Part shown: positions 46,356-56,955 of the stretch, piece by piece | How positions within the stretch are numbered: position 1 is the first letter of the stretch | Layout of the letters: every line of letters starts with the position of its first letter | From: Acinetobacter sp. NIPH 2100 | Lineage (GTDB): Bacteria; Pseudomonadota; Gammaproteobacteria; Pseudomonadales; Moraxellaceae | NCBI RefSeq assembly: GCF_000369805.1 | Contig: NZ_KB850224.1 | Coordinates: forward strand, 3,576,460 to 3,640,459 | DNA: 64,000 nucleotides | Direction of reading: 5' to 3' | Notes under the pieces: model-generated | Told to the model about the DNA's origin: nothing | Database searches by the model: none | What the model saw: the letters and a program-made list of their open reading frames with translations, nothing else | Translations under genes and position numbers: made by a program

Positions 46356-47413
46356 TAATCAAAACTCCTCAATGCCAAACCACATGCAACCATTAAAGAG
46401 GAAGCATCATTTTCAATTTTTTTAATATCAATTTGCGGAGAGAAACCCATTTGTAGAAATGGATTGGCAATGGTGACGCGATAACCTAGTTTTTGTTGTA
46501 ATAACTTGGCAAGGCCTGGAATATTGGCATTCCCGCCAGCCAACAGAATATGGTCAATTTCGTTAAACTGAGAAGATGAAAAGAAGAACTGAAGTGAACG
46601 TGCAGCCTGTTGTACCACTGCATCTAAAAAGGGTTCAAGGACCTCGGTATCATAATCATCAGGCAAGCTTCTTTCTTTTTTGGCACGACCAGCTTCCTCA
46701 AAAGACAAGCCATAGCGACTTTGTACATCTTGAGTCAATTGGCGGCCGCCAAATACTTGCTCACGTGTATAGATAATCTTGCCTTTTTGCATCACAGATA
46801 AAGTGGTCATGGTATGGCCAATATCTAAAATGCCAACGGTATTTGCCCCCATCGGCAGGGTGTCTGCAAATACTTGGAATGCCCGCTCCATTGCATAGCT
46901 TTCAACTTCTGCAATTTTTGCGGTCAAGCCCGCAAGTTCCAGCACTTCTACACGTGTATCAACATTCTCGGTACGCGTAGCGACCAAGAGTACATTCACC
47001 CGATTTGGATTAGCCAAACGATCAGGCAAAACTTCAAAATCAAGACTTACTTCATCTAATGGGAACGGAATGTATTGCTCAGCATCCATACGAATTTGAA
47101 CTTCTCGTTCTTCATCCGACATGTCGGCATCCATTTCTATAATCTTGTTAATGACCATAGAAGTAGGCACCGCAATAGCAACATTGGTGGTGTGAGGATT
47201 TGCAAGGTTAATGACCCTCTCAAGCGCATCACCTACCGCCTCTGGATTCAGTATGCTTTTTTCAACCACACTGCTTTCAGGCAATGGCATCACTGCATAA
47301 CTTTCAACCCAATATCTACCGTTCTTTACAGAGAGCTCCAATAATTTAACAGTTGTCGAACTAATATCGACACCCACTAACCCCTTATTTGGTTTACGAT
47401 ATAACCTGAGCAC
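46355..47413 (-). CDS. pilM: Type IV pilus actin-like ATPase
   Basis: 352 residues. Actin-like fold: VGVDISSTTVKLLEL near the start, VGILDIGHTMTTLSVMQKGKI and ILLAGGNANIPGLAKLLQ later. PilM is cytoplasmic and binds the tail of PilN, coupling the motor side to the alignment complex. It leads pilMNOPQ and is divergent from ponA, as in Pseudomonas and Acinetobacter. Confidence 0.97.
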   Translation of the reverse strand: MLRLYRKPNKGLVGVDISSTTVKLLELSVKNGRYWVESYAVMPLPESSVVEKSILNPEAVGDALERVINLANPHTTNVAIAVPTSMVINKIIEMDADMSDEEREVQIRMDAEQYIPFPLDEVSLDFEVLPDRLANPNRVNVLLVATRTENVDTRVEVLELAGLTAKIAEVESYAMERAFQVFADTLPMGANTVGILDIGHTMTTLSVMQKGKIIYTREQVFGGRQLTQDVQSRYGLSFEEAGRAKKERSLPDDYDTEVLEPFLDAVVQQAARSLQFFFSSSQFNEIDHILLAGGNANIPGLAKLLQQKLGYRVTIANPFLQMGFSPQIDIKKIENDASSLMVACGLALRSFD

Positions 47414-47575
47414 AGTACTTTCCTATTTATTTTTTTATCCCCAAAAATACAACACACTAATTTGTTTTGGTCTTTAATTGCTACGGATACAATAACTCAT
47501 CTAACAATCCGCATTTCTAAAGGATATACTGACCACAATTAGTTTGCCATTCGCTCTTATTAAAACTTACTTATT

Positions 47576-50176
47576 ATGAAAAAGCTATCCAGTTCTGGTA
47601 TTGTTCGGCCATTTTTTTTGATCGTTATTATTATCTTAGTCTCACTTCCAATGGGATTTTATGGCATGTATCTCTATCTCGCACCTTCACTGCCAGATAT
47701 GAGCTCACTCAAAAAAGCGCCTTTACAAAAACCATTGCAAGTCTACACGACAGATAATCAGCTGATTGCGGAATATGGCGGAAAATTATCGATTCCTGTT
47801 AAGTATGAACAGATCCCTCCAACGTTTATTCATGGCTTCTTAGCGGCTGAAGATTCGTCCTTTTTTGAGCATAATGGCATTAGCTTCAAAGGACTCGGGC
47901 GGGCGCTAACCGAATCTGTAACTGGTTCTGATGTCCAAACTGGGGGCTCAACCATTACCATGCAGGTTGCAAAGAACTATTATTTAAGTCCAGATCGAAC
48001 ACTTAGACGCAAACTAACCGAAGTCTTTCTGGCACGTAAAATCGAGCAGAACTTAACAAAACAAGAAATTCTGACCGCTTATGTCAATAAAATTTTCCTT
48101 GGTAAAAATGCCTATGGTATTGCAGCTGCTGCACGTGTCTATTACAACAAGAATCTGAATGAGCTGACCACTGCACAAATGGCAATGATTGCAGGCTTAC
48201 CTAAAGCACCGTCCAAATACAATCCAGTGGTCAATCCAGAGCGTGCACTTGAACGTCGAAACTGGATTTTAGGGCGTATGTTACAACTGGGTTATCTCAA
48301 CCAAAACCAATATCAACAAGCCGTCGCAGAACCGATCAATTTAAATATGATGGATCGTTCAGTGAGCAACGTGTTTCCCTATGTAGGGGAAATGGTTCGC
48401 TCAGAACTGGTCGAACACTTTGGCGAGCAAGCGGTTGACTCTGGATACAAGGTCTACACCACGATTGATAGCAACCGCCAACGTTATGCAGAGCAAGCGA
48501 TTCAAGATGGTTTGGAAGCCTATGACCGTCGTCATGGCTGGCGTGGTCCTGAAGCACATGACAAACCACTTAAACAGTTCATCGCTTATGCGAATACTTA
48601 TCCAGCACAAGTCATCAAGGTCAACAATAATTCTTTTGATGCATTGATGCAGGATGGTTCAACAGTGACCGTTAATTGGTCTGGTATGTCATGGGTTCGT
48701 CCATATCGCAATGCCAATAGTGTCGGTGGTGCGCCATCAAATGCATCACAAATTGTCAAAGTCAAAGATATTATTCGTCTACGCCCGAATGAGGGCAAAA
48801 CGGTCTGGTCGTTGGTTCAAGTACCCAAAGTTCAAGGTCAACTTATTGCGATCAATCCAAATGATGGTGCAATTGAAGCGGTAGTGGGTGGATATAACTT
48901 TTATCAATCTAAATTTAACCGTGCTGTACAAGGCTGGAGACAACCGGGTTCAACCATTAAACCATTCGTTTATGCCTTGGCTTTAGAACGTGGCATGACC
49001 CCTTATAGCATGGTCAATGATAGTCCAATCACCATTGGCAAATGGTCTCCAAGAAACTCTGATGGCCGTTACCTAGGAATGATCCCTTTACGTCGCGCCC
49101 TCTATTTATCCCGAAACACAGTTTCAGTACGTTTATTACAGAACGTTGGAATTGAACGTACACGCCAATTATTTATGGATTTTGGTCTACAAGAAGACCA
49201 GATTCCACGTAACTACACCATTGCACTCGGTACACCACAGGTACTACCTGTACAAATGGCAACAGGTTATGCCACTTTTGCCAATGGCGGATATCGCGTC
49301 CAACCACATTTCATTAAGCGCATTGAAGATGCTTCAGGCAAAGTTATTTATGAAGCAAAACCTGACTACGCATGTATCCCATGTATCAGTAATCCAAATT
49401 CAGGTACAGAACAGCAAACTGCTGAAGCAGGCAAAGATAAATCTAAAGACCAAGTAACTGAAGTGACCAATCAGACTTTAGATGATGTAACTGCTGCCTC
49501 TGAAGCACCAATATTGACTGCGGATGCGACCCAAACAGCAAAAACCAACAGTGACTATCGTCAAGCGCAACGTATTTTAAAATCAAGCTCTGCTTATGAT
49601 ATGGCGAACATCCTCCGTGATGTAATCCAACACGGTACCGGTCGAGCTGCACTTAAAATTGGTCGTGATGATTTAGGTGGTAAAACAGGAACAACCAATG
49701 ATGCAAAAGATGCTTGGTTCGCTGGTTTCAATGGTAAGTTGGTTGCGATCGCATGGGTGGGCTTTGACCAACCGCGTACACTAGGTCGTCGTGAATATGG
49801 TGGCGTTGCTGCCCTTCCGATCTGGACCAACTTTATGGGCAAATCTTTAAAAGATACGCCATCTGCTTGGGTACGTTTGGATAAAGAAGCGAAAGATCCA
49901 ATCTCTCGTGATAAGTTACAGATCCAACAAAGTGAAGATAAAAAAGAATATCGCGCCTCTCCACCATTGGCGCGTCCACTTTATCGTCCTGCACCAGTTG
50001 CACCTGTTCGCTCAACACAAAATGATTTTTCAGACTTACCTGGAACAACCCCAGTGACTGATGAACAACCGATTGTCCCAGCGAAAAAGCAGCCACCTGC
50101 AATGGGTTCAAACTCACAGAACCCACCGCCAAAAGAAAAGGATGGGATTGAACATTTGATCAATCAAATCCAGTAA
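47576..50176 (+). CDS. ponA: Penicillin-binding protein 1A (bifunctional transglycosylase/transpeptidase)
   Basis: 866 residues. The N-terminal membrane segment is followed by a glycosyltransferase domain (EDSSFFEHNGISFKGLGRA, QTGGSTITMQVAKNYYL), an OB-like insert and a transpeptidase domain with the S-x2-K motif in RQPGSTIKPF, SRN in LYLSRNTVSV and KTGT in GGKTGTTNDAKDAW. It ends in a Pro-rich, probably disordered tail. It polymerises and crosslinks peptidoglycan. Divergent from pilM, with 162 bases between. Confidence 0.97.
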   Translation: MKKLSSSGIVRPFFLIVIIILVSLPMGFYGMYLYLAPSLPDMSSLKKAPLQKPLQVYTTDNQLIAEYGGKLSIPVKYEQIPPTFIHGFLAAEDSSFFEHNGISFKGLGRALTESVTGSDVQTGGSTITMQVAKNYYLSPDRTLRRKLTEVFLARKIEQNLTKQEILTAYVNKIFLGKNAYGIAAAARVYYNKNLNELTTAQMAMIAGLPKAPSKYNPVVNPERALERRNWILGRMLQLGYLNQNQYQQAVAEPINLNMMDRSVSNVFPYVGEMVRSELVEHFGEQAVDSGYKVYTTIDSNRQRYAEQAIQDGLEAYDRRHGWRGPEAHDKPLKQFIAYANTYPAQVIKVNNNSFDALMQDGSTVTVNWSGMSWVRPYRNANSVGGAPSNASQIVKVKDIIRLRPNEGKTVWSLVQVPKVQGQLIAINPNDGAIEAVVGGYNFYQSKFNRAVQGWRQPGSTIKPFVYALALERGMTPYSMVNDSPITIGKWSPRNSDGRYLGMIPLRRALYLSRNTVSVRLLQNVGIERTRQLFMDFGLQEDQIPRNYTIALGTPQVLPVQMATGYATFANGGYRVQPHFIKRIEDASGKVIYEAKPDYACIPCISNPNSGTEQQTAEAGKDKSKDQVTEVTNQTLDDVTAASEAPILTADATQTAKTNSDYRQAQRILKSSSAYDMANILRDVIQHGTGRAALKIGRDDLGGKTGTTNDAKDAWFAGFNGKLVAIAWVGFDQPRTLGRREYGGVAALPIWTNFMGKSLKDTPSAWVRLDKEAKDPISRDKLQIQQSEDKKEYRASPPLARPLYRPAPVAPVRSTQNDFSDLPGTTPVTDEQPIVPAKKQPPAMGSNSQNPPPKEKDGIEHLINQIQ

Positions 50177-50177
50177 A

Positions 50178-50217
50178 TAAAAAAGAAGCCATCATATTGA
50201 TGGCTTCTTTCTTTTTT
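50178..50217. terminator. Bidirectional terminator between ponA and rlmA
   Basis: The stem GAAGCCATCA/TGATGGCTTC is flanked by A and T runs on both sides. The last codons and stop of rlmA form part of the hairpin. Confidence 0.9.
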
Positions 50218-51010
50218 GGAACAGATAAATCTGAAAGGCGGCAGTCACCGCAAATTGCTGCGTTTGCTCAAGTACTTTGCGTCGTTCAGGATTCGCCTTA
50301 TAAGCATAAGGCGTCATCGCAATTAAATTCTTTAAAGCCTCTTGATCTAGCTGCATTGGCGCTTCAACAATTTGTGCTTGCTTCAACTCAAACTGAGCAT
50401 CTAGCTGCTCTACAAATTTTTGAGGTTCATGCAAATTTACTTGCTCAAATAACGCTTCGCGCAAATCATAGAGATGTCTTGGTGCAGGCGTCACGACAAG
50501 TAAAAAGCCCTCATCACCCAATACTCTCACTATTTCGTCTTGTGGAATTGGGCTAAATAGACTGGTACACATATCAATGCAATGATCTTGAACTGGCAAG
50601 GTTGCACCCGTTCCCACCACCCATATCACGTCTGTATTTAACTTTGCAGCGCGCTGTACGGCTGTTTTGGCAATATCGACACCAATACACTGCTGGGTAT
50701 GCGCTTGCATGGCACTGGTGTAATAACCCTCACCACAACCAATATCTAAAACTGCTTTTGGTTTAAGTTGCTGTAGCAGCTCAACCACAGCTTGCTGTAA
50801 AGGCTGATAAAAACCTGCTTGCAAAAACTCACGGCGTGCCAGTACCGACTCAGGTGTATCTCCGGGTGACTTGCTATGTTTATGCTGCACCACGTGTAAA
50901 TTGACATAGCCTTGTTTGGCGACATCATAATGATGCCCTTTTTCACATCGCCATGAATGTTCAACCAAATTCAAGGATTGGCGACAAACAGGACACATCA
51001 ACAAACTCAT
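50192..51010 (-). CDS. rlmA: 23S rRNA (guanine-N1)-methyltransferase, RlmA type
   Basis: 272 residues. An N-terminal zinc finger (CPVCRQSL, WRCEKGHHYD) is followed by a class I methyltransferase fold with the SAM motif VLDIGCGEGYYT. The signature KQGYVNLHVVQHKHSKSPGDTPESVLARREFL is family-specific. It methylates G745 in helix 35 of 23S rRNA in gram-negative relatives. It lies downstream of mraY, beyond a terminator. Confidence 0.92.
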   Translation of the reverse strand: MSLLMCPVCRQSLNLVEHSWRCEKGHHYDVAKQGYVNLHVVQHKHSKSPGDTPESVLARREFLQAGFYQPLQQAVVELLQQLKPKAVLDIGCGEGYYTSAMQAHTQQCIGVDIAKTAVQRAAKLNTDVIWVVGTGATLPVQDHCIDMCTSLFSPIPQDEIVRVLGDEGFLLVVTPAPRHLYDLREALFEQVNLHEPQKFVEQLDAQFELKQAQIVEAPMQLDQEALKNLIAMTPYAYKANPERRKVLEQTQQFAVTAAFQIYLFQKRKKPSI

Positions 51011-51027
51011 CTATTTTCTCCAAACAT

Positions 51028-51056
51028 AAAAAAAGCTGGTCTTCACCAGCTTCTTT
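51028..51056 (-). terminator. Rho-independent terminator after mraY
   Basis: On the minus strand the stem AAGCTGGT/ACCAGCTT with a 4-base loop is followed by seven T. It ends the rsmH-to-mraY cluster. Confidence 0.9.
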
Positions 51057-51069
51057 CTTGAATCATGGT

Positions 51070-52188
51070 TTAACGTAATTTTAGCGTCATTAAGCCAAGG
51101 ACAACCAAGAAAATGGTAATAATCCAAAAACGGATAACGACTTGGGTTTCTTTCCAGCCTTGCTTTTCATAATGATGATGCAAAGGTGCCATCAAGAAAA
51201 CACGCTTATTACGCATCCGCAATGAGCCGATCTGCAAGAACACCGACACCGCTTCCATCACGAATACCCCACCCATAATGGCAAATACGATTTCCTGACG
51301 CACCATCACTGCAATGGTACCGAGCATCGCACCCAGTGCCAATGCACCGACATCACCCATAAATACTTGCGCTGGATGGGCATTGTACCAAAGGAAGGCC
51401 AAACCAGCACCGATCATTGCCGAACAGATCACCACCAATTCAGAGGTATATTTCACATACGGAATATGTAAATAATTGGCAAAACGAATATCACCCGATA
51501 AATAAGCAAATACACCTAAGCCTGCCGCAACCATAACAATTGGCATAATTGCCAAACCGTCTAAGCCATCGGTCAAGTTAACTGCATTCGATGCACCATT
51601 AATCACCAAGTAAGTGAATGCAATAAAAGCTAAACCCAATGGCACAGCTGAAAGCGGAATGGAAAGATTCTTGAAGAAGGGGATCAGCAAATCCAGCATA
51701 TCTGCCGTATGCTCGACACTGTCTTGTTGTTTCGCAATTACATATAAGGCAATACCTGCACCCAAAGACGCCACCGAAGTCCAGAAGAACTTCTTACGTG
51801 CTGGCAAACCGGCATTGTCTTTGTAACGAACTTTAATCCAGTCATCTGCCCAACCGACAGCACCAAATACCACCATGACACCCAGTACAATCCAAACATA
51901 TGGGTTGGATAAATCTGCCCACAGCAATGTACTAATCCCAATGGAGAGCAAAATGAGAATCCCGCCCATGGTCGGGGTTCCCATTTTTTTGGCATGGTTT
52001 TCAGGCGCAAAAGAACTCACTGCCTGACCATATTTTAATGCTTGTAATTTACGAATCATGACTGGGCCTAAAACCAGTCCGATCGTCAAGGCCGTCAGTA
52101 AGCTCAACAAAGAGCGCAATGTTAAATAACGAACAACTTGAAACGAACTGTTATAGTCCGCCAATTGCTCAAATAACCATAACAACAT
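51070..52188 (-). CDS. mraY: Phospho-N-acetylmuramoyl-pentapeptide transferase
   Basis: 372 residues, about ten membrane segments. It makes lipid I from UDP-MurNAc-pentapeptide and undecaprenyl phosphate. Catalytic motifs: GWADDWIKV with the paired aspartates, [20 protein letters not shown] and the [11 protein letters not shown] loop. It starts directly after murF with no gap. Here it is the last gene of the cluster; murD, ftsW and murG do not follow. Confidence 0.97.
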   Translation of the reverse strand: MLLWLFEQLADYNSSFQVVRYLTLRSLLSLLTALTIGLVLGPVMIRKLQALKYGQAVSSFAPENHAKKMGTPTMGGILILLSIGISTLLWADLSNPYVWIVLGVMVVFGAVGWADDWIKVRYKDNAGLPARKKFFWTSVASLGAGIALYVIAKQQDSVEHTADMLDLLIPFFKNLSIPLSAVPLGLAFIAFTYLVINGASNAVNLTDGLDGLAIMPIVMVAAGLGVFAYLSGDIRFANYLHIPYVKYTSELVVICSAMIGAGLAFLWYNAHPAQVFMGDVGALALGAMLGTIAVMVRQEIVFAIMGGVFVMEAVSVFLQIGSLRMRNKRVFLMAPLHHHYEKQGWKETQVVIRFWIITIFLVVLGLMTLKLR

Positions 52189-53586
52189 TTAAATTTTCTC
52201 CATCAAGTCAGCCATCAACGTTTCCATATGGGTATAACGAGACCCTTTGAATAGGAAACTCATTGACTGGGGTTGATGTGTTTGGACTAAATTAATTAAA
52301 AACGGTAATGCTTCTGCCTGTGTTGCAAATGCATGTAACTTTTCTGAATGAGATGAACCTTGTTGCGCTGCTTTAGCGAATTCACCAACCACCACCAAAT
52401 GCTCTAGCGGCAATGATGCCAAGTCTCGTCCGAGATCATGATGCTCTTGCCAACTGCTTTCACCCAGCTCCCCAATATCTCCCATCACCATGACTTTTAA
52501 ACCTTGCTGCTGCAACAAAACCTGTGCTGCTGCGCGCATTGAGGTTGGATTCGCATTATAGGTATCATCAATAAATAAGTGATGTTGCTGTTGAATAAAG
52601 TTCAGACGACCTTTGGCGCCTTGTGCTTGCTCTAAGCCTTGTACAATATCATCCAGTGCAATGCCTATCGCTAAAGCGAATGCGGTCGCTGCTGTTGCAT
52701 TCTGTACATTATGCGCACCTGCAAATGGTAAATTTACCGCACGACTGCCTTGTGGTGTATGTAAGTTAAATTGTGCCGATTGAGGATGCAATTGCACATC
52801 TGTCGCAAAAACATCACCACCCTCACCAAAACTCAGAATCGAATGGGCCTGAGCATTTTCACGAATGGTTGTTGCATAATCATCTTGCGCAGGAACGATT
52901 GCCGTGCCTTGAGGCAAAATATGCGCATAGATTTCTGATTTAGCACGACAAATACCTTCGCGCCCACCAAATTCACCTAAGTGTGCTGTACCAATATTCA
53001 AAATTCCTGCTACATGCGGCTGCACCAAATTTGAGGTGTAATCAATTTCACCTTGATGGCTAGCACCTAACTCCATCACAGCATATTGATGCGCTTGACG
53101 TAATTCAAGCAACATCATCGGGACACCAAGATCATTATTCAGGTTGCCACGCGTGATCAGTGTCGGTGCCAAACGAGATAAAATACTGCCCAGCATTTCT
53201 TTAGTGGTGGTTTTACCACTACTGCCTGTTAAGGCAATGACTTTCAACTGCGGGTTTTGTTGACGGCGATAAGCACCCAACTGCCCCAAAGCCAAACGCG
53301 TATCTTTGACGATCAGCTGTGCAATATCAGCATCGACAGGATGCTCAACGATCGCAATTTGACATCCTTGTGCAGCCACTTGTGCCACAAAGTTATGCGC
53401 ATCAAATCGCTCACCTTTTAATGCAAGGAAAGCATCGCCTGCTTCTGCATGACGCGAATCCGTTAGAATACGTTTAATTTCACCTTGCGGAAGATTCTGC
53501 TGATACCACTGCCCTTGTGTGGCTTGTTGTAATTGTTCTGCGGTCCAAGGTTGTAATGGAACAGTACTGGTTGTTGAAGTATGCAT
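52189..53586 (-). CDS. murF: UDP-MurNAc-tripeptide:D-Ala-D-Ala ligase
   Basis: 465 residues. The three Mur ligase domains are present, with the ATP site ALTGSSGKTTTKEML, the central MELGASHQGEI and the C-terminal VMGDIGELGESS. It adds D-Ala-D-Ala to the UDP-MurNAc tripeptide. It follows murE after 22 bases and abuts mraY. Confidence 0.97.
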   Translation of the reverse strand: MHTSTTSTVPLQPWTAEQLQQATQGQWYQQNLPQGEIKRILTDSRHAEAGDAFLALKGERFDAHNFVAQVAAQGCQIAIVEHPVDADIAQLIVKDTRLALGQLGAYRRQQNPQLKVIALTGSSGKTTTKEMLGSILSRLAPTLITRGNLNNDLGVPMMLLELRQAHQYAVMELGASHQGEIDYTSNLVQPHVAGILNIGTAHLGEFGGREGICRAKSEIYAHILPQGTAIVPAQDDYATTIRENAQAHSILSFGEGGDVFATDVQLHPQSAQFNLHTPQGSRAVNLPFAGAHNVQNATAATAFALAIGIALDDIVQGLEQAQGAKGRLNFIQQQHHLFIDDTYNANPTSMRAAAQVLLQQQGLKVMVMGDIGELGESSWQEHHDLGRDLASLPLEHLVVVGEFAKAAQQGSSHSEKLHAFATQAEALPFLINLVQTHQPQSMSFLFKGSRYTHMETLMADLMEKI

Positions 53587-53608
53587 ACGCTTTATTTACC
53601 TTTTGACC

Positions 53609-55108
53609 TTATTGCGCAGGATAGGCTGAATCGACAGGATGAGGCTGTGCATCTATCGCAGACTGCACTTCAACCACATCATCAAACCAATGACGAACTC
53701 CATCAATTTCCTGATAGTTTTCATGTCCTTTACCCGCAATCACCACAATATCACCTGCTTGGGCTTGTGCCACCACACATTTAATCGCTTCACGACGATC
53801 ATGAATTTCATGCATCTCATGTTCTGCGAAATTGATGCTTTGCTTCATATCCGCAAAAATCTGTTCAGGATTTTCAGTGCGCGGATTATCCGAAGTAAGC
53901 ACAACGGGATTGGCATGATCAAGTGCAGCTTGAGTCATCAGCGGACGTTTACCACGGTCACGATCTCCGCCACAACCAAATACAGCCCATAACCGACCCG
54001 TGACATGACGTTTCAATGTGGTCAGTACTTGAATCAAGGCATCAGGTGTATGTGCATAATCGACAACAAATAAACGCTCGGCATCTTGAATTACCTGCAT
54101 TCGGCCAGGCGCACCTTTGAGTTGCGGTACGAACTGAATCAAATCAGCCAAGGCAAAGCCTGCATACTCTGCTGCAATCAGACTTGCCAATAAATTTTCG
54201 ACATTAAACTGTCCAAGCAATGGACTTTGTACCGGATAAGCACCTGTTGGGCTAATCAGAGTAAAACTTGCACCACTTAAACGGTATTGCAAATCTGCAA
54301 TATGATAATCAGCCGTCGTTTGGGTTAAAGAATAACTGAGAATCTTGGGTTGCGATGGATTTGCTTGAGCGGCATTCAACATCAAATGTGCATGCGCATC
54401 ATCCAAATTAATCACCACTGCTTTTAAAGTCGTGAATTTAAATAATAAGGCTTTGGCCTCAGCATAAGCATCCAACGTATCGTGATAATCAAGATGATCG
54501 CGACTTAAATTACTATACACCGCAATTTCAAGCTCACAACCGTTCAGGCGCCCTTGCTCCAAACCATGTGAACTGGCTTCCAGTGCGACAAAACTCGCGC
54601 CTTGTTTAGCATAGTCATGTAACGCATGTTGTAGTTGCAGTGCATCCAAAGTGGTATGCGTGGATGGGGTTAAGTTTGGCAGAATACCATTGCCTGTCGT
54701 GCCCATCACTGCACAACCTTTGCCTTGTGAACTGATCAGTTCCGCGATCAGGCGTGAAATGGTGGTTTTTCCATTGGTTCCTGTCACCGCAATACCGCGT
54801 AATGGCTGAACAGGATCGGCTGCTTGTAAATATTGCTGTTGCCATTCACCCATTTGATAACGGACATCAGCACAGACCCATTCGTTTGCGAGACCTAATT
54901 CAGTCTCACTGATCACAGCCAATGCGCCTGCATCCAAAGCATTTTGCGCAAACTGGCGTGTTTTTTCAGGTTGGCTATAGCTATTTAAAGCAATAAAAAT
55001 TTGGCCAGAAGCAACTTTGCGGCTGTCTAAACTGAAGCCTTTAAATGGCTGTGTATACCAAGCCGCATCTATGCTGATCGGGTGTATCTGTTGAAAACGA
55101 ATCGACAT
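53609..55108 (-). CDS. murE: UDP-MurNAc-dipeptide:meso-diaminopimelate ligase
   Basis: 499 residues. The ATP site AVTGTNGKTTISRLI, the central EASSHGLEQGR and the substrate-selecting loop DNPRTENPE, which marks the meso-diaminopimelate type, are all visible. It makes the tripeptide precursor of gram-negative peptidoglycan. It lies seven bases downstream of ftsI. Confidence 0.97.
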   Translation of the reverse strand: MSIRFQQIHPISIDAAWYTQPFKGFSLDSRKVASGQIFIALNSYSQPEKTRQFAQNALDAGALAVISETELGLANEWVCADVRYQMGEWQQQYLQAADPVQPLRGIAVTGTNGKTTISRLIAELISSQGKGCAVMGTTGNGILPNLTPSTHTTLDALQLQHALHDYAKQGASFVALEASSHGLEQGRLNGCELEIAVYSNLSRDHLDYHDTLDAYAEAKALLFKFTTLKAVVINLDDAHAHLMLNAAQANPSQPKILSYSLTQTTADYHIADLQYRLSGASFTLISPTGAYPVQSPLLGQFNVENLLASLIAAEYAGFALADLIQFVPQLKGAPGRMQVIQDAERLFVVDYAHTPDALIQVLTTLKRHVTGRLWAVFGCGGDRDRGKRPLMTQAALDHANPVVLTSDNPRTENPEQIFADMKQSINFAEHEMHEIHDRREAIKCVVAQAQAGDIVVIAGKGHENYQEIDGVRHWFDDVVEVQSAIDAQPHPVDSAYPAQ

Positions 55109-55115
55109 AATTTAC

Positions 55116-56945
55116 CTACGGATTGGATTTTATAGAAGTATCAAGTGGCTTATCTAAAGGCACATTCAAAAGGCGTAAAGACTCTTGCATGATGCGCGCA
55201 AATACAGGCGCTGCAACCAAACCACCGTAATAACGACCTTGCGGGTTTTCAACCACGACGATCATGGCTAAACGCGGATCACTGATTGGTGCAACACCTG
55301 CAAATAAAGCACGATATTCACTGTTTGAGTACCCTTTACGGTCTGCACGTAATTTATGTGCTGTCCCTGTTTTACCCCCGACACGATACCCCGGAATCAC
55401 GGCTTGTTTGGCAGTTCCGCCTGGCATGGTCACCTGTTCAAGCATGGTTAAGACTTGATCGGCAATTTTAGGACTTAATACCTGTGTCCCTTCTGGTGCT
55501 TTGTCTAATTTACGCAAGCTTAATGGCATTTGCACGCCATGATTTGCCAACATGGCATAACCTTGTGCAACCTGCAAAATGGTCGCGTTCAAACCATAAC
55601 CATAGGCCATGGTTCCCAACTGAGACGGATTAAGCTTATCACCCGAATAAAGCAAACCAGAACTTTCACCAGGGAATTTCACCGCTGAACGATGACCAAA
55701 ACCAGCACGTCTAAAGAATGAAGGAACTGTATCTTTCGGTAGTGATAAAGCGATTTTTGCCGAGCCTACGTTTGAAGATTTGATAATCACCCCAGAAACA
55801 GTTAAAGCACCATAGTTGTGCGTATCACGAATGGTATGCCAACCTAAACGCATCGAACCCGGTGAGGTATTTACAATGGTATTCGGCGTATATTTACCAC
55901 TTTCTAGCGCAGCAGCCACGGTAAATGGCTTCATGGTCGAACCCGGCTCAAACATATCAATCGCGCCGCGGTTACGCATCGCATCTTTATTACTGAGACC
56001 GTTTTTATCGTTCGGGTTATAAGATGGCCAACTGGTCATCGCCAAAATTTCACCCGTTTTAACATCAACTGCAATCGCAGTTGCTGAACGCGCATTATTG
56101 GCGACACCCGCAGCGGTCAATTCACGGTACATAATATATTGCAAACGTGAGTCGATACTCAGCGTGACATTTTCACCTGATTCAACTTCTTTAATCACTT
56201 CTGAAACTTTGAGACGATTACCCTTTTTATCACGGATAATTTTCTGTTCACCGTCCATCCCTGACAACTGTTTATTCAGTTGCATTTCCAAACCTTCAAT
56301 CCCCATTCCTTCACTATTGGTCAAGCCAATAATTTGGGCATTGGGTTGAGGCTGCGGATAGTAGCGTTTATAGCTTTTCTCTGCATAAACACCTTGGAAA
56401 TTGCGCTTGGTAATTAGGTCAGCTTGCTGTGGTGGAATTTCTTTTTGCAAAACTAAATAACGTGAACGTGGACGAGCCTGCATTTGTTTCTTTAAATCTG
56501 CCCGATCGACACCAACAGCATCTGCCAGTTCATCTAGGTTCAAGTTTTTATCAGGCAATTGACGTTTTAATTTGCGATTATTCGGATCTTTTTTGAGTTC
56601 AGCGGTAATCTCGTCAAATTGTTGTTTGGTTTCCCAATAATCTCTTGGGTCCATCACAATTTTCATGATCGGTGTACTAATTGCCAAAGGTACACCATGA
56701 CGGTCACTGATCACGCCACGCATCGCCTCTAGACGTTCAGTTCTTAAAATATTGGCATTGGCCTTATTTTGCAAAAAGTCTTTATTGACCACTTGCACAT
56801 AGAACGCACGGGCAATCAACACCACAAAACAAAGCAGCACCGTTCCCCAAAGCAGATAAAATCGCCACATATCCAAAGCAAGGGTCGGTCTTTCAGAAAT
56901 AGACTGCTGTTTTTTTCGTATTGGTTTACTTCGCTTATCTGCCAT
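55116..56945 (-). CDS. ftsI: Septal transpeptidase PBP3
   Basis: 609 residues. One N-terminal membrane segment, the PBP dimerisation domain and a transpeptidase domain with S-x2-K in FEPGSTMKPF, SSN in IKSSNVGSAK and KTGT in VGGKTGTAHK. It crosslinks septal peptidoglycan with FtsW and is a main beta-lactam target. It follows ftsL by 10 bases. Confidence 0.97.
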   Translation of the reverse strand: MADKRSKPIRKKQQSISERPTLALDMWRFYLLWGTVLLCFVVLIARAFYVQVVNKDFLQNKANANILRTERLEAMRGVISDRHGVPLAISTPIMKIVMDPRDYWETKQQFDEITAELKKDPNNRKLKRQLPDKNLNLDELADAVGVDRADLKKQMQARPRSRYLVLQKEIPPQQADLITKRNFQGVYAEKSYKRYYPQPQPNAQIIGLTNSEGMGIEGLEMQLNKQLSGMDGEQKIIRDKKGNRLKVSEVIKEVESGENVTLSIDSRLQYIMYRELTAAGVANNARSATAIAVDVKTGEILAMTSWPSYNPNDKNGLSNKDAMRNRGAIDMFEPGSTMKPFTVAAALESGKYTPNTIVNTSPGSMRLGWHTIRDTHNYGALTVSGVIIKSSNVGSAKIALSLPKDTVPSFFRRAGFGHRSAVKFPGESSGLLYSGDKLNPSQLGTMAYGYGLNATILQVAQGYAMLANHGVQMPLSLRKLDKAPEGTQVLSPKIADQVLTMLEQVTMPGGTAKQAVIPGYRVGGKTGTAHKLRADRKGYSNSEYRALFAGVAPISDPRLAMIVVVENPQGRYYGGLVAAPVFARIMQESLRLLNVPLDKPLDTSIKSNP

Positions 56946-56955
56946 ACAGCATGCC

